A DNA stretch of 64,000 nucleotides from Acidaminobacterium chupaoyuni (GTDB taxonomy: Bacteria; Bacillota; Clostridia; Oscillospirales; Butyricicoccaceae): the NCBI GenBank assembly GCA_047936785.1, contig CP176394.1; one strand, 5' to 3'. The translations under genes and the position numbers were made by a program. Of this stretch, positions 52,078 through 60,472 are shown one piece after another; within the stretch, counting starts at the first letter, position 1, and every line of letters begins with the position of its first letter. The notes under the pieces were generated by a model. That model did no database searches, had not been told where the DNA came from, and was given only the letters and a program-made list of their open reading frames with translations.

Positions 52078-52506
52078 TTATTTCCCGGCATTGGCTTGGA
52101 TCGAGAGGATCTCCGCTGCTTTATACTGTTTGTCGCCGATAAAAAACACATATTCTTTATCCACCAGGGCGGCCTTGTCGATGACGCCTGTGGTGATATC
52201 GGGCGTTCCGTTTGCGGCAAAACGCGCCGCCGTCACCGTTTTTCCCACCAGTGAGATGGCATAGTTTGTTTTGGAATAATCGGCCATTTCCTGCATCATC
52301 TGGATATTGGACAGCTGAGACATCTGGGTGATCATGGCGCTGTTATCCATCGGGTTCTTAAAATCCTGATTTTGCAGCTGGGCGACCATCAGTTTCAGAA
52401 AATCCGATTGATCCATCGTCGCGTTGTCTTTTTTCGTGCTGAAAGAGGTGACGGCGGACGCGGTGCCGCCGTAGGTCCGCGCGATATTTGTGTTGTTCGT
52501 ATCCAT
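52078..52506 (-). CDS. flgD: Flagellar hook capping protein FlgD (short form)
   Basis: 142 residues, with the conserved N-terminal block 'MDQSDFLKLMVAQLQNQDFKNPMDNSAMITQMSQLSNIQMMQEM' and a short C-terminal part ('SLVGKTVTAARFAANGTPDITTGVIDKAALVDKEYVFFIGDKQY'). The FnIII/Tudor tail of enterobacterial FlgD is absent, as is usual in Clostridia. It caps the growing hook. Confidence 0.93.
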   Translation of the reverse strand: MDTNNTNIARTYGGTASAVTSFSTKKDNATMDQSDFLKLMVAQLQNQDFKNPMDNSAMITQMSQLSNIQMMQEMADYSKTNYAISLVGKTVTAARFAANGTPDITTGVIDKAALVDKEYVFFIGDKQYKAAEILSIQANAGK

Positions 52507-52524
52507 TTTTTCTCCACATCCTGT

Positions 52525-53673
52525 TTATATATAGGTGTCTAATCCCCCGCGTGAAAGCGTGGGTGCGGGCGGCTGCGCCAAAAAGGTTTCCCCGGCTTCG
52601 GCCGCTTGATAAAACCCGCGGGGCGACCGTTCGGCAAAGTGATGCTGCTGCCCCGAAAACTGCTGGCTTCCAAAACCGAACTGCTGTGTTTGCCCGCCCG
52701 GGGTTTCCGTCATTCGCGCTGTGGCCGGCTGCACTTCGACCTGCATCGGCCGCACGGCTTCGCGCAGGGCCGCCAGATCGCCGTTGATGATGCGCGCCGT
52801 TTTCTCCACATCCGCCGCGATCCGCAAGATCATTTTCCCATCCTGCTCGGTCAGCTTAACGGTGATTCCCCCCAGATGTTCGGGTTTGAGTTTAAAAGTG
52901 AATTCCTGTTTTCCGCTGGCGCTGTTCTCGCGGATGGCCGCGCCCAGCTGGTCGAAGATGCGGCCTCTCTGAGCCAGTTCGTTTGCTTTTTCAACGATCT
53001 TCGCGCTTACTCCTTCGGGGGCCCGGGGTGTTTCCGCGGGCTGCGCGGCGGCGGCGATCTCTTCGCCGGTTGCGCTCACGGGTTCCGTCTGTTTTTTCAG
53101 CGGGCGGTCGTTGCCTTCTTCCCAATGGAAAACAGCCTCGCTCAGCGGCGCCGCGCTGTTTTTTTCGTCCAAACCCGCAAATAATGTTTCGGGCTTCGGC
53201 GCTTGTGCCGGCAAAGGGTCTGCTTGATCGATCGTCCCTTTCTGCGATCCGCTCTGAAGGATCAGCGTCTCAAACGAAGAAACGGTTTCGGCCAAAGGCT
53301 GTTCACGGGCGGTTTCGGGCCGAACGAGTTCCGCCTTGCCGCCGGGTGCTGTTTCCAAAGAAAGCGGCGCGATCTCGCATGCGCCTTCTGCCGAAGTGTC
53401 GAAATCAGCCGCATCCACGGCTATGGTATTCACGCTCTGCGGCGTTTGCAGCAGCATCGCGGCCAGTTCCAGCGCAGAACCTTCCGAAAATTTTTCTTTG
53501 CCCTGTTCCTGCTTGCCGGTGCTGATCGGTTCTTCCGGCTGCCCCTCCATCAGCGAGCATATCAGGTCAAGAAAAGCGCCTTCATTTCCCCCCGATGACT
53601 CTGCCGCGGCGCGATCGGTGTTTGCGCCTTCCACCGCATACCGGGGCAAGCTTTGCATTCTTTCACATTTCAT
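52525..53673 (-). CDS. fliK: Flagellar hook-length control protein FliK
   Basis: About 382 residues. A long poorly conserved, acidic and Ala/Pro-rich N-terminal ruler region leads to the C-terminal FliK domain ('IRENSASGKQEFTFKLKPEHLGGITVKLTEQDGKMILRIAADVEKTARIINGDLAALREAVRPMQVEVQPATARM'). The ATG at 53673 follows AAAGGAGG; an in-frame GTG three codons earlier lies in the ribosome site. Confidence 0.92.
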   Translation of the reverse strand: MKCERMQSLPRYAVEGANTDRAAAESSGGNEGAFLDLICSLMEGQPEEPISTGKQEQGKEKFSEGSALELAAMLLQTPQSVNTIAVDAADFDTSAEGACEIAPLSLETAPGGKAELVRPETAREQPLAETVSSFETLILQSGSQKGTIDQADPLPAQAPKPETLFAGLDEKNSAAPLSEAVFHWEEGNDRPLKKQTEPVSATGEEIAAAAQPAETPRAPEGVSAKIVEKANELAQRGRIFDQLGAAIRENSASGKQEFTFKLKPEHLGGITVKLTEQDGKMILRIAADVEKTARIINGDLAALREAVRPMQVEVQPATARMTETPGGQTQQFGFGSQQFSGQQHHFAERSPRGFYQAAEAGETFLAQPPAPTLSRGGLDTYI

Positions 53674-53743
53674 GTTTTTCACCTCCTTTCAAGGTGTTGT
53701 CTGTCGGTGATTTTGATGCGATGCAAAATACATGGCTGCGCAC

Positions 53744-54196
53744 TTATTGCTGTTGCGGATGAAAAGCAAGCTGGGTCGTCAGATTTTCAAGGATCAGGTT
53801 TTCAAATTCTTTTGCCGCTTCGTGAAGATACTCTTCCCGTTTCTTTTCTTCCAGCTTATCCAGGCTGGAAATTTCTTTTGATTGCGCCAAAACGATTTTC
53901 AGCTGCGCTGCCGTTGCAGCCTGTGCTTCTTCAACGCGCTGCTCCATCTCTTGAATCGATCGTTCCGCCGCCGCAATAAGCGACTGCGCGGCATGTATTT
54001 CAGCCATTTTGATGCCAAGCCTCTGCCTGTTCGACAACTTTTCCCGTTTTTCGGTCAGATAGGCCCTGTTTTCCTGCAATTCCAGTTCCAGTTCTCTTTG
54101 TCTGCTTCGATATTTGGCAAGCGTCTCTTTTTCTTTATCGAAAATCTGTTCTTTATAATCCCGCACCCTTTTCAGCGGGAATGCAAATGGGCGCAT
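53744..54196 (-). CDS. fliJ: Flagellar export chaperone FliJ
   Basis: 150 residues, almost wholly coiled coil ('LAKYRSRQRELELELQENRAYLTEKREKLSNRQRLG...'), starting 'RPFAFPLKRVRDYKEQIFDKEKETL', the FliJ pattern. It binds the FliI ATPase encoded upstream and links it to FlhA. GAGGAG lies ahead of the ATG. Confidence 0.9.
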   Translation of the reverse strand: MRPFAFPLKRVRDYKEQIFDKEKETLAKYRSRQRELELELQENRAYLTEKREKLSNRQRLGIKMAEIHAAQSLIAAAERSIQEMEQRVEEAQAATAAQLKIVLAQSKEISSLDKLEEKKREEYLHEAAKEFENLILENLTTQLAFHPQQQ

Positions 54197-54211
54197 CGTT
54201 TCTCAACTCCT

Positions 54212-55537
54212 CTATAAAACCGCATCCTGCATCAGCGCGACCGTATCTGAAAATTGAAAGGTCTCTTCTGTTTTCTGTGTTAAAAACGCGTCGATCGTTT
54301 TCATGTGAGCCACCGCCTTGTCGAGCCTCTGGTTGTTCCCCTGTTCATAGGCGCCAATGGCGATCAGATCTTCATTGTCGCGGATCAGCGACATCATATT
54401 GCGCATTTCGTTTGCGGCCTGCTTATGCTCGGGCGACGCAATGCCCGACATCAATCGGCTGATGCTGCCCAGAACATCGATGGCGGGGTAATGGTTTTTC
54501 GCGGCGATCTTTCGCGAAAGCACGATATGGCCGTCGATGATGCCCCTGACCGTATCGGAAATGGGTTCGTTCTGATCGTCCCCTTCCACAAGAACCGTGT
54601 AGATTCCCGTGATGGAGCCGGTTTTGAAATTGCCCGCCCGTTCAAGAAGTTTCGGCAGAGCGGAATAAATGGAAGGGGTATATCCGCGGGCCACAGGCGC
54701 TTCGCCCGAATTCAGGCCGATATCGCGCTGCGCCATGGCGAACCGCGTTAATGAATCCATCATCAGCAGCACATCTTTGCCCTGCTGCTGATAAAACTCG
54801 GCCAGTGCCGTTGCGGTTTGCGCGCAGCGCAGCCGCATCAGCGCCGATTGATCGGATGTGGCCACCACAAGGATCGATCGTTTCCGCCCTTCGGGCCCCA
54901 GATCGCGCTCAATAAATTCCACCACTTCGCGGCCGCGTTCGCCCACCAGCGCGATCACATTGATATCGGCCCGCACATTTCGCGCGATCATGCCCATCAA
55001 GGTGCTCTTGCCCACCCCGCTGCCGGCGAATATGCCGATGCGCTGCCCTTTTCCTATGGTCAGCAGCCCGTCAATGGCCTTGACGCCGATCTGCATGACC
55101 TCGGTGATCGGCGGGCGTTCCAGCGGGTTGCCGGGGCTCGCGTTGATCGAGATCGGCACGCCTTGCGTGATGGGCGGCCCGTTGTCGATGGGCCTGCCCA
55201 GCGCGTTGATGGTTCGGCCTATCAGCTGATCGCCCGCGGTGACCGTCAGCTTTTTTCTGAGGTTCACCACCGTGTCGCCGTATCCGATCCCATCCACTTC
55301 CTGATAAGGCATCAAAAACGCGGAATCGCCGGAGATGCCCACCACTTCCGATACCACCTCTTCATGGCCGTTGCAGGCGTTGATCACGCAGATATCGCCA
55401 ATGCTGCAGGGCAGGCCGGTGATCTCGATGGTCATGCCGGCGATTTTGCTGATGCGCCCTTCATAAGCGTAAAGATCGGCCAGCTTGAGCATGCGAAGGT
55501 AATTATTGATGTTTTCGGCTGCGAAAGACATTCTCAT
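54212..55537 (-). CDS. fliI: Flagellum-specific ATP synthase FliI
   Basis: 441 residues. Walker A is 'AGSGVGKST' (about 171-179), Walker B 'VLLMMDSLTRFAMAQRDI', and the F-type ATPase signature 'PSIYSALPKLLERAGN' is present. It powers initial substrate delivery to the flagellar export gate. Its ATG overlaps the fliH stop by 4 bp. Confidence 0.97.
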   Translation of the reverse strand: MRMSFAAENINNYLRMLKLADLYAYEGRISKIAGMTIEITGLPCSIGDICVINACNGHEEVVSEVVGISGDSAFLMPYQEVDGIGYGDTVVNLRKKLTVTAGDQLIGRTINALGRPIDNGPPITQGVPISINASPGNPLERPPITEVMQIGVKAIDGLLTIGKGQRIGIFAGSGVGKSTLMGMIARNVRADINVIALVGERGREVVEFIERDLGPEGRKRSILVVATSDQSALMRLRCAQTATALAEFYQQQGKDVLLMMDSLTRFAMAQRDIGLNSGEAPVARGYTPSIYSALPKLLERAGNFKTGSITGIYTVLVEGDDQNEPISDTVRGIIDGHIVLSRKIAAKNHYPAIDVLGSISRLMSGIASPEHKQAANEMRNMMSLIRDNEDLIAIGAYEQGNNQRLDKAVAHMKTIDAFLTQKTEETFQFSDTVALMQDAVL

Positions 55538-56259
55538 TCCCCATTCAATCGGTTTTCGGCGTTTGAAATCGTGTCGCGCAGGTTTTCAAGCTGTGTGCCC
55601 ACATCCGCAACCAAAGCGCCGCCGGAAGTTTTTATCCTGCAGATCCCCGCATCGCCGGGCACGAACACCACCTGCCCGCGGTTGCAGTATTCCGGCCTTT
55701 GCAGCTCTTTTCTCACCTTTTCCGCCAAAGCCGCCGCACATTCGGGCAATTCGACCTTCAGCCACGGGGCATCCTTCACCTGATTGACGGCCCCCATGAC
55801 CAGCGGCAGAAGCACCGTGTCGTCTTCTTTTATTTTTTGCAGCAGAATCTTTTCCGCTGTTTCCACCGCAAGAAGCGTCAGGCCGTCTGCGGCCTCCTGA
55901 AAAAACGCCTCTGTGCGGGCGGATAAAGCCGACAGGCTTCTGTCGATTTCCGCGATGCAGGCATCGATTTCCCTCGCTTTTTCGCAAAACGCCTGTTCAT
56001 AAGCCACCTGGGCCGCGCTGTCGCGGATCTGCCGCAGTTCCGTTTCATATTCCGCTTCCAGTTCTTCGCGGGATAACGGTTCCGGCTCGCAATAGATCTC
56101 GCGGATGATGGTCTTGGTTTCTTCACAGGGCGGCTGTGTGCCGATGAACTTTTCTTCCTGTTCTTCCGGCGGCCCCGCTTCTGCCGCGAGCTTCGCATCC
56201 GGAATTCTTACCGTTTTGCCCAGATGCAGCTGAGATCCGTTTTTTATCACTTTAGGCAA
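55534..56259 (-). CDS. fliH: Flagellar assembly protein FliH
   Basis: 241 residues: a charged coiled-coil middle ('LEAEYETELRQIRDSAAQVAYEQAFCEKAREIDACIAEIDRSLSAL') and a C-terminal V/A-ATPase E-subunit-like domain ('LAVETAEKILLQKIKEDDTVLLPLVMGAVNQVKDAPWLKVELPE'). It is the FliI stator. A TTG at 56259 is the probable start (GGAGG upstream, 8-bp overlap with fliG). Confidence 0.9.
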   Translation of the reverse strand: MPKVIKNGSQLHLGKTVRIPDAKLAAEAGPPEEQEEKFIGTQPPCEETKTIIREIYCEPEPLSREELEAEYETELRQIRDSAAQVAYEQAFCEKAREIDACIAEIDRSLSALSARTEAFFQEAADGLTLLAVETAEKILLQKIKEDDTVLLPLVMGAVNQVKDAPWLKVELPECAAALAEKVRKELQRPEYCNRGQVVFVPGDAGICRIKTSGGALVADVGTQLENLRDTISNAENRLNGE

Positions 56260-57274
56260 TGATCATATCCTCCTCGCCTCTGGAGATCACGATCTCGCCG
56301 CCTTCTTCCAGCACACGAATGGTGTCAACGATCTTCTGCTGCGCCGCTTCGACATCCTTCATGCGTACATTTCTCAGATATTCGATATCGGAAAGCAGGT
56401 TTTCTTTTGCACGGCTGGAAACATTGTTCAGCAATACATTCTTGATCTCTTCGCTGGAACCCTTGATGGCGATGGCAAGATCCTGCTGATCCACATCCCT
56501 CAGGATCCTCTGGATGGTCATGTCATCCAGATGCACGATATCTTCGAACACGAACATCAGCTTGCGGATCTCATTCGACAGGCTCGGGTCGCTTTTGCCA
56601 AGCTCATCGAAGATGAATTTCTCGGTGGTGCGGTCGGTATGGTTCATGATATCCGCCACATAATTGATGCCGCCTATTTCGGTCATATCCACAGAAACGA
56701 CCGCCGAGAATCGCTTCTCCAAAACATCCTCGACATTTCTCACGATCTCGGGCGAAACGCTTTCTAAAACGGCAATGCGCTTGATGATGTTCAGCTGCAT
56801 CTTTTTGGGCAGCTCGGAAATAACTCTGGAAGCCTGATCTGCCGTGGCATAGGAAAGCACGAACGCGATGGTTTGCGGATGCTCGTTTTGAAGCATCATC
56901 AATAAGTTTTTATAATTTGATTTGCGGATAAATTCGAACGCGCGGATCTGCATGGCGTTGGAAACGCGATCCATATAAGAGGAGGCCAGCTGCGTTCCAA
57001 ACGCTTTTTCCAAAATCGCCCGCGCATACAGCACACCGCCTTCCGAAATGACCTTTTGCGTGGTGCACAGGCCGTAAAAATCATTGACGATATCCTGCAG
57101 CTCTGTCGGCGAAAGCTTTTCGAGCTTTGCCACTTCCAGCGTCAGCTTTTCGACCTCATCTTCATGCAGATGCTTATAGACAGCGGCGGCCTGTTCTTCG
57201 CCCAGGGCGACGATCACCGCGGCCGCCCGCGAAAGAGCGGATAGTTTTTTAGATTGCCTTGTTGCCGTCGCCAT
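56252..57274 (-). CDS. fliG: Flagellar motor switch protein FliG
   Basis: 340 residues: N-terminal FliF-binding domain, middle domain with the EHPQT motif ('LQNEHPQTIAFVLSYATADQASRVI'), and C-terminal torque helix ('DDMTIQRILRDVDQQDLAIAIKGSSEEIKNVLLNNVSSRAKENLLSDIEYL') with the expected charged residues that face MotA. It begins 3 bp after fliF ends. Confidence 0.97.
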   Translation of the reverse strand: MATATRQSKKLSALSRAAAVIVALGEEQAAAVYKHLHEDEVEKLTLEVAKLEKLSPTELQDIVNDFYGLCTTQKVISEGGVLYARAILEKAFGTQLASSYMDRVSNAMQIRAFEFIRKSNYKNLLMMLQNEHPQTIAFVLSYATADQASRVISELPKKMQLNIIKRIAVLESVSPEIVRNVEDVLEKRFSAVVSVDMTEIGGINYVADIMNHTDRTTEKFIFDELGKSDPSLSNEIRKLMFVFEDIVHLDDMTIQRILRDVDQQDLAIAIKGSSEEIKNVLLNNVSSRAKENLLSDIEYLRNVRMKDVEAAQQKIVDTIRVLEEGGEIVISRGEEDMIIA

Positions 57275-57276
57275 TT

Positions 57277-58869
57277 TTATTCACCCTCTTTAAGCCAGGA
57301 ACGGATCAGATTGGCCGTGATCTCCGGGTTTTCCTTTGCGAATTTCTGCACATCGCGGGTAATCGCTTCATCCTTCACATCCAGCCCGTTTTTCGCCATA
57401 TCTTCCAGATATTTTTTATGTTTTTCGATCTCGGCCTGCCGCATTTTTTCCAGTTCTTCCGGGTCGATGTTTTCCGCCGCATCTTCCGGCGTTTTCCGCT
57501 TGCGCTTTTTCAGCGCCATGGTGACGACCACCGCGACCACCAAAAGCAGCAGGAGCCCTGCGCCCGCGATGACGGCGATCTCGATCCAGTTGATCGCTTC
57601 GGCCGGTTTTTCATCCGTTTGCGTGCTGGGTTCTTCCTCCGTCGGCGGCGCAAACGAAGAGACGAAAATCGATGCGGGCAAAATATTCGTGCCGGCTGAA
57701 ATGATGGAAGTCAGTTCTTCGCGGCGCGCATCGGTGAGGTTCTCTTCGGAAACCATGACCGAGATGGTGGCCTGCTTGAGGATGGCGTCGCCATGCTCCA
57801 CCTTTGTTTTGATATATCCGTAATCGTAATTGCGGTTCCACCAATAATAGGTCATCCCCGCGTTATCGGTGGGCTTGGTGTAGGCATATTCGGGAATATC
57901 CGTGTTGTTTTCTTCCCCCACAATGCCGCCGGCGGCTTCTTCACCGTTGAGGGTGTAACGCCCTTCGTCTTTCGAAAGATATTCGCCCTCGCCGGGTTTT
58001 TCGATCAGTTCCATCTTCTCGGTGATCATCTTGTCATAATCGAGCGTGACCTTTGCGGCCGCCACGATGCCATCCGAGCCATAGCGCGGGGCCAGCAGGC
58101 GGGTCACATTCTCTTCCAGCTGCTGCTGCACCAATTGTTCATATTCCAGGTTCAGCGTATTGGTAATGCCGTTTTTTTCTCCGCCGGCGCGCAGTTCCAA
58201 GCCCGTTTTGGCGTTGACCACCGTAACGCTGTCGGCTTCCATCTTCGGAACGCTGGATGCGATCAGGTTTCTGATCGCATCCACCTGATCGCCGCTCAGT
58301 TTCATATTCGGTTTTAAAGAAAGCAGCACGCTTGCCCGGGGTTTTTCCGTGTTCTCGGCCTGCTGCCAGGCATAGCTTGTTTTCTCGGGCATCGTGATGG
58401 TAACGCTGGCGTTATCCACGCCGTCGATGCGGGATAAAGTGGCCTGGATGCGGTCTTGCAGCTGATATAAAAGCCATTGCTGCTTGTCCGTTTCGGTTGC
58501 CGTCAGGCCGCTGTGCGATGAGAAAACATCATAAGTCAGCGCGGTCTGGGGATATCCGCGGGAGGCCAGCTGCAAAATCCACGCGTCATATTCATTGCTG
58601 GGCACCGTGATCTCGCCGTTATCGTTGAACTTCGGTTTCGCACCCATCTCGATCAGCGCCTGATAAACGCTTCCGGCTTCTGCCGCGCTGAGCTTCGGGT
58701 ATAACACGGTGTAATCCGAAGTTCTGCTGTTGAGAAAAACAGTGAAAAAAATCGCAATCAACACTATGGAGCCCCCGATAATGCCGATTCCAATTTTTTG
58801 TTTCTTCTTTAATTTTGACCAATGCTCTTTGATCTGCTTTGGCAATTCTTTTACTGCGGGTTTGTTCAC
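57277..58869 (-). CDS. fliF: Flagellar MS-ring protein FliF
   Basis: 530 residues. Two membrane helices (about 27-46 and 435-457) flank a periplasmic-side ring-building region ('YTVLYPKLSAAEAGSVYQALIEMGAKPKFNDNGEITVPSNEYDAWILQLASRGYPQ', 'SYAWQQAENTEKPRASVLLSLKPNMKLSGDQVDAIRNLIASSVP'). The C-terminal FliG-binding tail ends 'NPEITANLIRSWLKEGE'. Start is GTG at 58869 with GAGGGAT upstream. Confidence 0.96.
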   Translation of the reverse strand: MNKPAVKELPKQIKEHWSKLKKKQKIGIGIIGGSIVLIAIFFTVFLNSRTSDYTVLYPKLSAAEAGSVYQALIEMGAKPKFNDNGEITVPSNEYDAWILQLASRGYPQTALTYDVFSSHSGLTATETDKQQWLLYQLQDRIQATLSRIDGVDNASVTITMPEKTSYAWQQAENTEKPRASVLLSLKPNMKLSGDQVDAIRNLIASSVPKMEADSVTVVNAKTGLELRAGGEKNGITNTLNLEYEQLVQQQLEENVTRLLAPRYGSDGIVAAAKVTLDYDKMITEKMELIEKPGEGEYLSKDEGRYTLNGEEAAGGIVGEENNTDIPEYAYTKPTDNAGMTYYWWNRNYDYGYIKTKVEHGDAILKQATISVMVSEENLTDARREELTSIISAGTNILPASIFVSSFAPPTEEEPSTQTDEKPAEAINWIEIAVIAGAGLLLLLVVAVVVTMALKKRKRKTPEDAAENIDPEELEKMRQAEIEKHKKYLEDMAKNGLDVKDEAITRDVQKFAKENPEITANLIRSWLKEGE

Positions 58870-58901
58870 AAGTCATCCCTCGTCTTAATCCTTATTAACA
58901 A

Positions 58902-59219
58902 TCATATCTGCATTTGCAGAATCTCTTTGTAAGCATTGACAGCGCGGGATGTAAGCTGAACCGTGGTCTGAATGGCCGCTTCCGCTTTTAACGCGTTGAT
59001 CTGGATCTGCGATAGGTCTTCGGCATCCCCTGCGGCAAGCCGGATGCCGTCGTTTTCGGCAATTTCAGAAAGCTGTTCGGTCTGTTTCATGGATTCGCTC
59101 AAAATATCTGAAAACGAGCGCGTTGTTTTTTCCCCTGATGAAGCATCGCTGCTCCATGGATCAAAACCTGTTTTTTGCATCACTGCGGCTGGCTGCGTTT
59201 TGGAAAATATCGGTTCCAT
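58902..59219 (-). CDS. fliE: Flagellar hook-basal body complex protein FliE
   Basis: 105 residues, with the FliE C-terminal block 'FSDILSESMKQTEQLSEIAENDGIRLAAGDAEDLSQIQINALKAEAAIQTTVQLTSRAVNAYKEILQMQI'. The ATG at 59219 has GGGGGAAAG upstream, which the earlier ATG at 59237 lacks. FliE is first in this operon; flgB and flgC, which usually precede it, are not here. Confidence 0.93.
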   Translation of the reverse strand: MEPIFSKTQPAAVMQKTGFDPWSSDASSGEKTTRSFSDILSESMKQTEQLSEIAENDGIRLAAGDAEDLSQIQINALKAEAAIQTTVQLTSRAVNAYKEILQMQI

Positions 59220-59357
59220 CGTGCTTCTTTCCCCCATCAAATATTATTTCTCTCTCAATACACCGGCTGTGCATGGCAGCGCTGCAGGCCTCTCAAAGCC
59301 GCAGGGCGATTGCTGTCATATCCTGTCACAAATACGGATTTTTTGGAATTTATACAC

Positions 59358-59366
59358 AGTATATCA
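59358..59366 (-). promoter_or_regulatory. Possible extended -10 promoter of the flagellar operon
   Basis: Minus-strand TGATATACT (59358-59366) is an extended -10 element in an AT-rich stretch (59330-59470), about 140 bp ahead of fliE. No good -35 box was seen. Confidence 0.3.
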
Positions 59367-59684
59367 ACTATACATAAAATAAAGGTTTACACAGCATAAA
59401 GCTTACTTTATATTACTGTTTTTCTGGCCTATTAAGTTTTATATCATCTGTAATATATTTCCGCCGCCAGGCAAAGAATGATTCAGCCGGCCGGTTTCAA
59501 ACCGCGGCCGCCCGTTTCTCTTTCACTTGGCGCAGTTATTTTCAAAGGGCTGCACATGATCTGCCGAAAAAGCGCGGGGCTTTCCGCAAGGGGCCGATAG
59601 GGTTTCCCCTGTAAGGCGTTCGCCTAAAGGCGCAGAGCCGATGCTTTTTTGTTCCTGTTTTTTCGCCGCAACAAAGGAGGAAAG

Positions 59685-59730
59685 GCAAAAAAGATGCGGT
59701 TTGCTCCCTGCAAGAGAGCAAACTACATCT
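59685..59730 (-). terminator. Terminator facing out of the HU unit
   Basis: A two-part stem (59692-59696 with 59726-59730 and 59699-59706 with 59716-59723), followed on the minus strand by a T6 run (59686-59691). It would end transcripts coming from HU and its small companion. The 227 bp between it and that companion (59731-59957) hold other hairpins but no gene I can support. Confidence 0.7.
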
Positions 59731-59957
59731 AAAATCATACCGGCAAGCGAGAGGGTGTTTTGAGGCAAGGCAACATTTGGTTTGCGGCGGTGCGAAAAAA
59801 ATGCCTGTTGACTGCCCCGGTGAATCAAGTCGGTCTCTTCCAAAAGCGCATCCGTGCCTTGCGGATGCCTGCCCGTTTTTAGTCTGCCACCGAATTTGCT
59901 CATGCATTTGCAGCTGCCGCATCGCTGTTTGTTTTCCAAACAGCAATGCGGCCGATA

Positions 59958-60068
59958 TCATTCATTCAATAAAGGCGCGCCGTTCAACCATTCCCAAACG
60001 ATCCTGCTCTTGTTTTCTCCATCGTGATCCATATCGATTTTCACGGTGCGCCTTTGTGTTTTTCTCAT
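59958..60068 (-). CDS. Possible 36-residue protein translationally coupled to HU
   Basis: The ATG at 60068 sits inside the HU stop region as ATGA, and 36 codons follow to TGA at 59958. The peptide has a basic start (MRKTQRRTVK), an acidic middle (IDMDHDGENK) and an amphipathic end (RIVWEWLNGAPLLNE), with two tryptophans. Composition looks protein-like, unlike the shadow frames nearby. I do not recognise a family. The ATGA junction and lack of a terminator before it support co-expression. Confidence 0.45.
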   Translation of the reverse strand: MRKTQRRTVKIDMDHDGENKSRIVWEWLNGAPLLNE

Positions 60069-60346
60069 TGTTCCTGTTTATTGACCATTTCTTTCAGCGC
60101 TTTTCCCGCGCGGAAGATAACGCTTTTGTGATTTGTCGGTGTTTCTGAAATATCTTGAGCAGTGCAGCGGGCCAGGCGGCGATGATGTTTTACTTCAAAC
60201 ACGCCGAATCCCATCAACTGCAATTTTTCTCCGCTTTCAAGGGCTTTCATAGATGCCAAAAGCAGCGCGTCAAAGGCCATGCCGACATCTCTTCTTGACA
60301 TATTGGCTGCTTCCGCCGCTTGCTGGATCAATTCTGTTTTGTTCAA
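60065..60346 (-). CDS. HU-family nucleoid DNA-binding protein
   Basis: 93 residues. 'NKTELIQQAAEAANMSRRDVGMAFDALLLASMKALESGEKLQLMGFGVFEVKHHRRLARCTAQDISETPTNHKSVIFRAGKALKEMVN' is the full HU/IHF fold: dimer helices, the G-F-G-x-F turn, and a DNA arm of altered sequence ('RRLARCTAQDISETP' in place of the common RxGRNPxTG). The start is TTG at 60346 with AAAGGAG upstream. The unusual arm suggests a specialised HU paralogue rather than the main housekeeping one. Confidence 0.92.
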   Translation of the reverse strand: MNKTELIQQAAEAANMSRRDVGMAFDALLLASMKALESGEKLQLMGFGVFEVKHHRRLARCTAQDISETPTNHKSVIFRAGKALKEMVNKQEQ

Positions 60347-60472
60347 AAAAAGTCTCCTTTCTAAAAATTCTGGTTTTCGCGGGTGTTCCGGCAACAGCTC
60401 AAAGGGAATATGTTCAGCAGCATCCGGCTTTTTAAAGCAGGGATGACTTTGAAGATATGGCGGGAGATCCGA

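Noticed and set aside
59664..59730. 12-codon plus-strand leader peptide with AGGAGG upstream (ATG at 59694)
   Set aside because: The apparent ribosome site is part of the minus-strand terminator region, spacing is long, and no plus-strand gene follows.
59542..59961. 139-codon minus-strand frame between HU and fliE
   Set aside because: It has a mixed low-quality composition, runs through a clear terminator and has no ribosome site.
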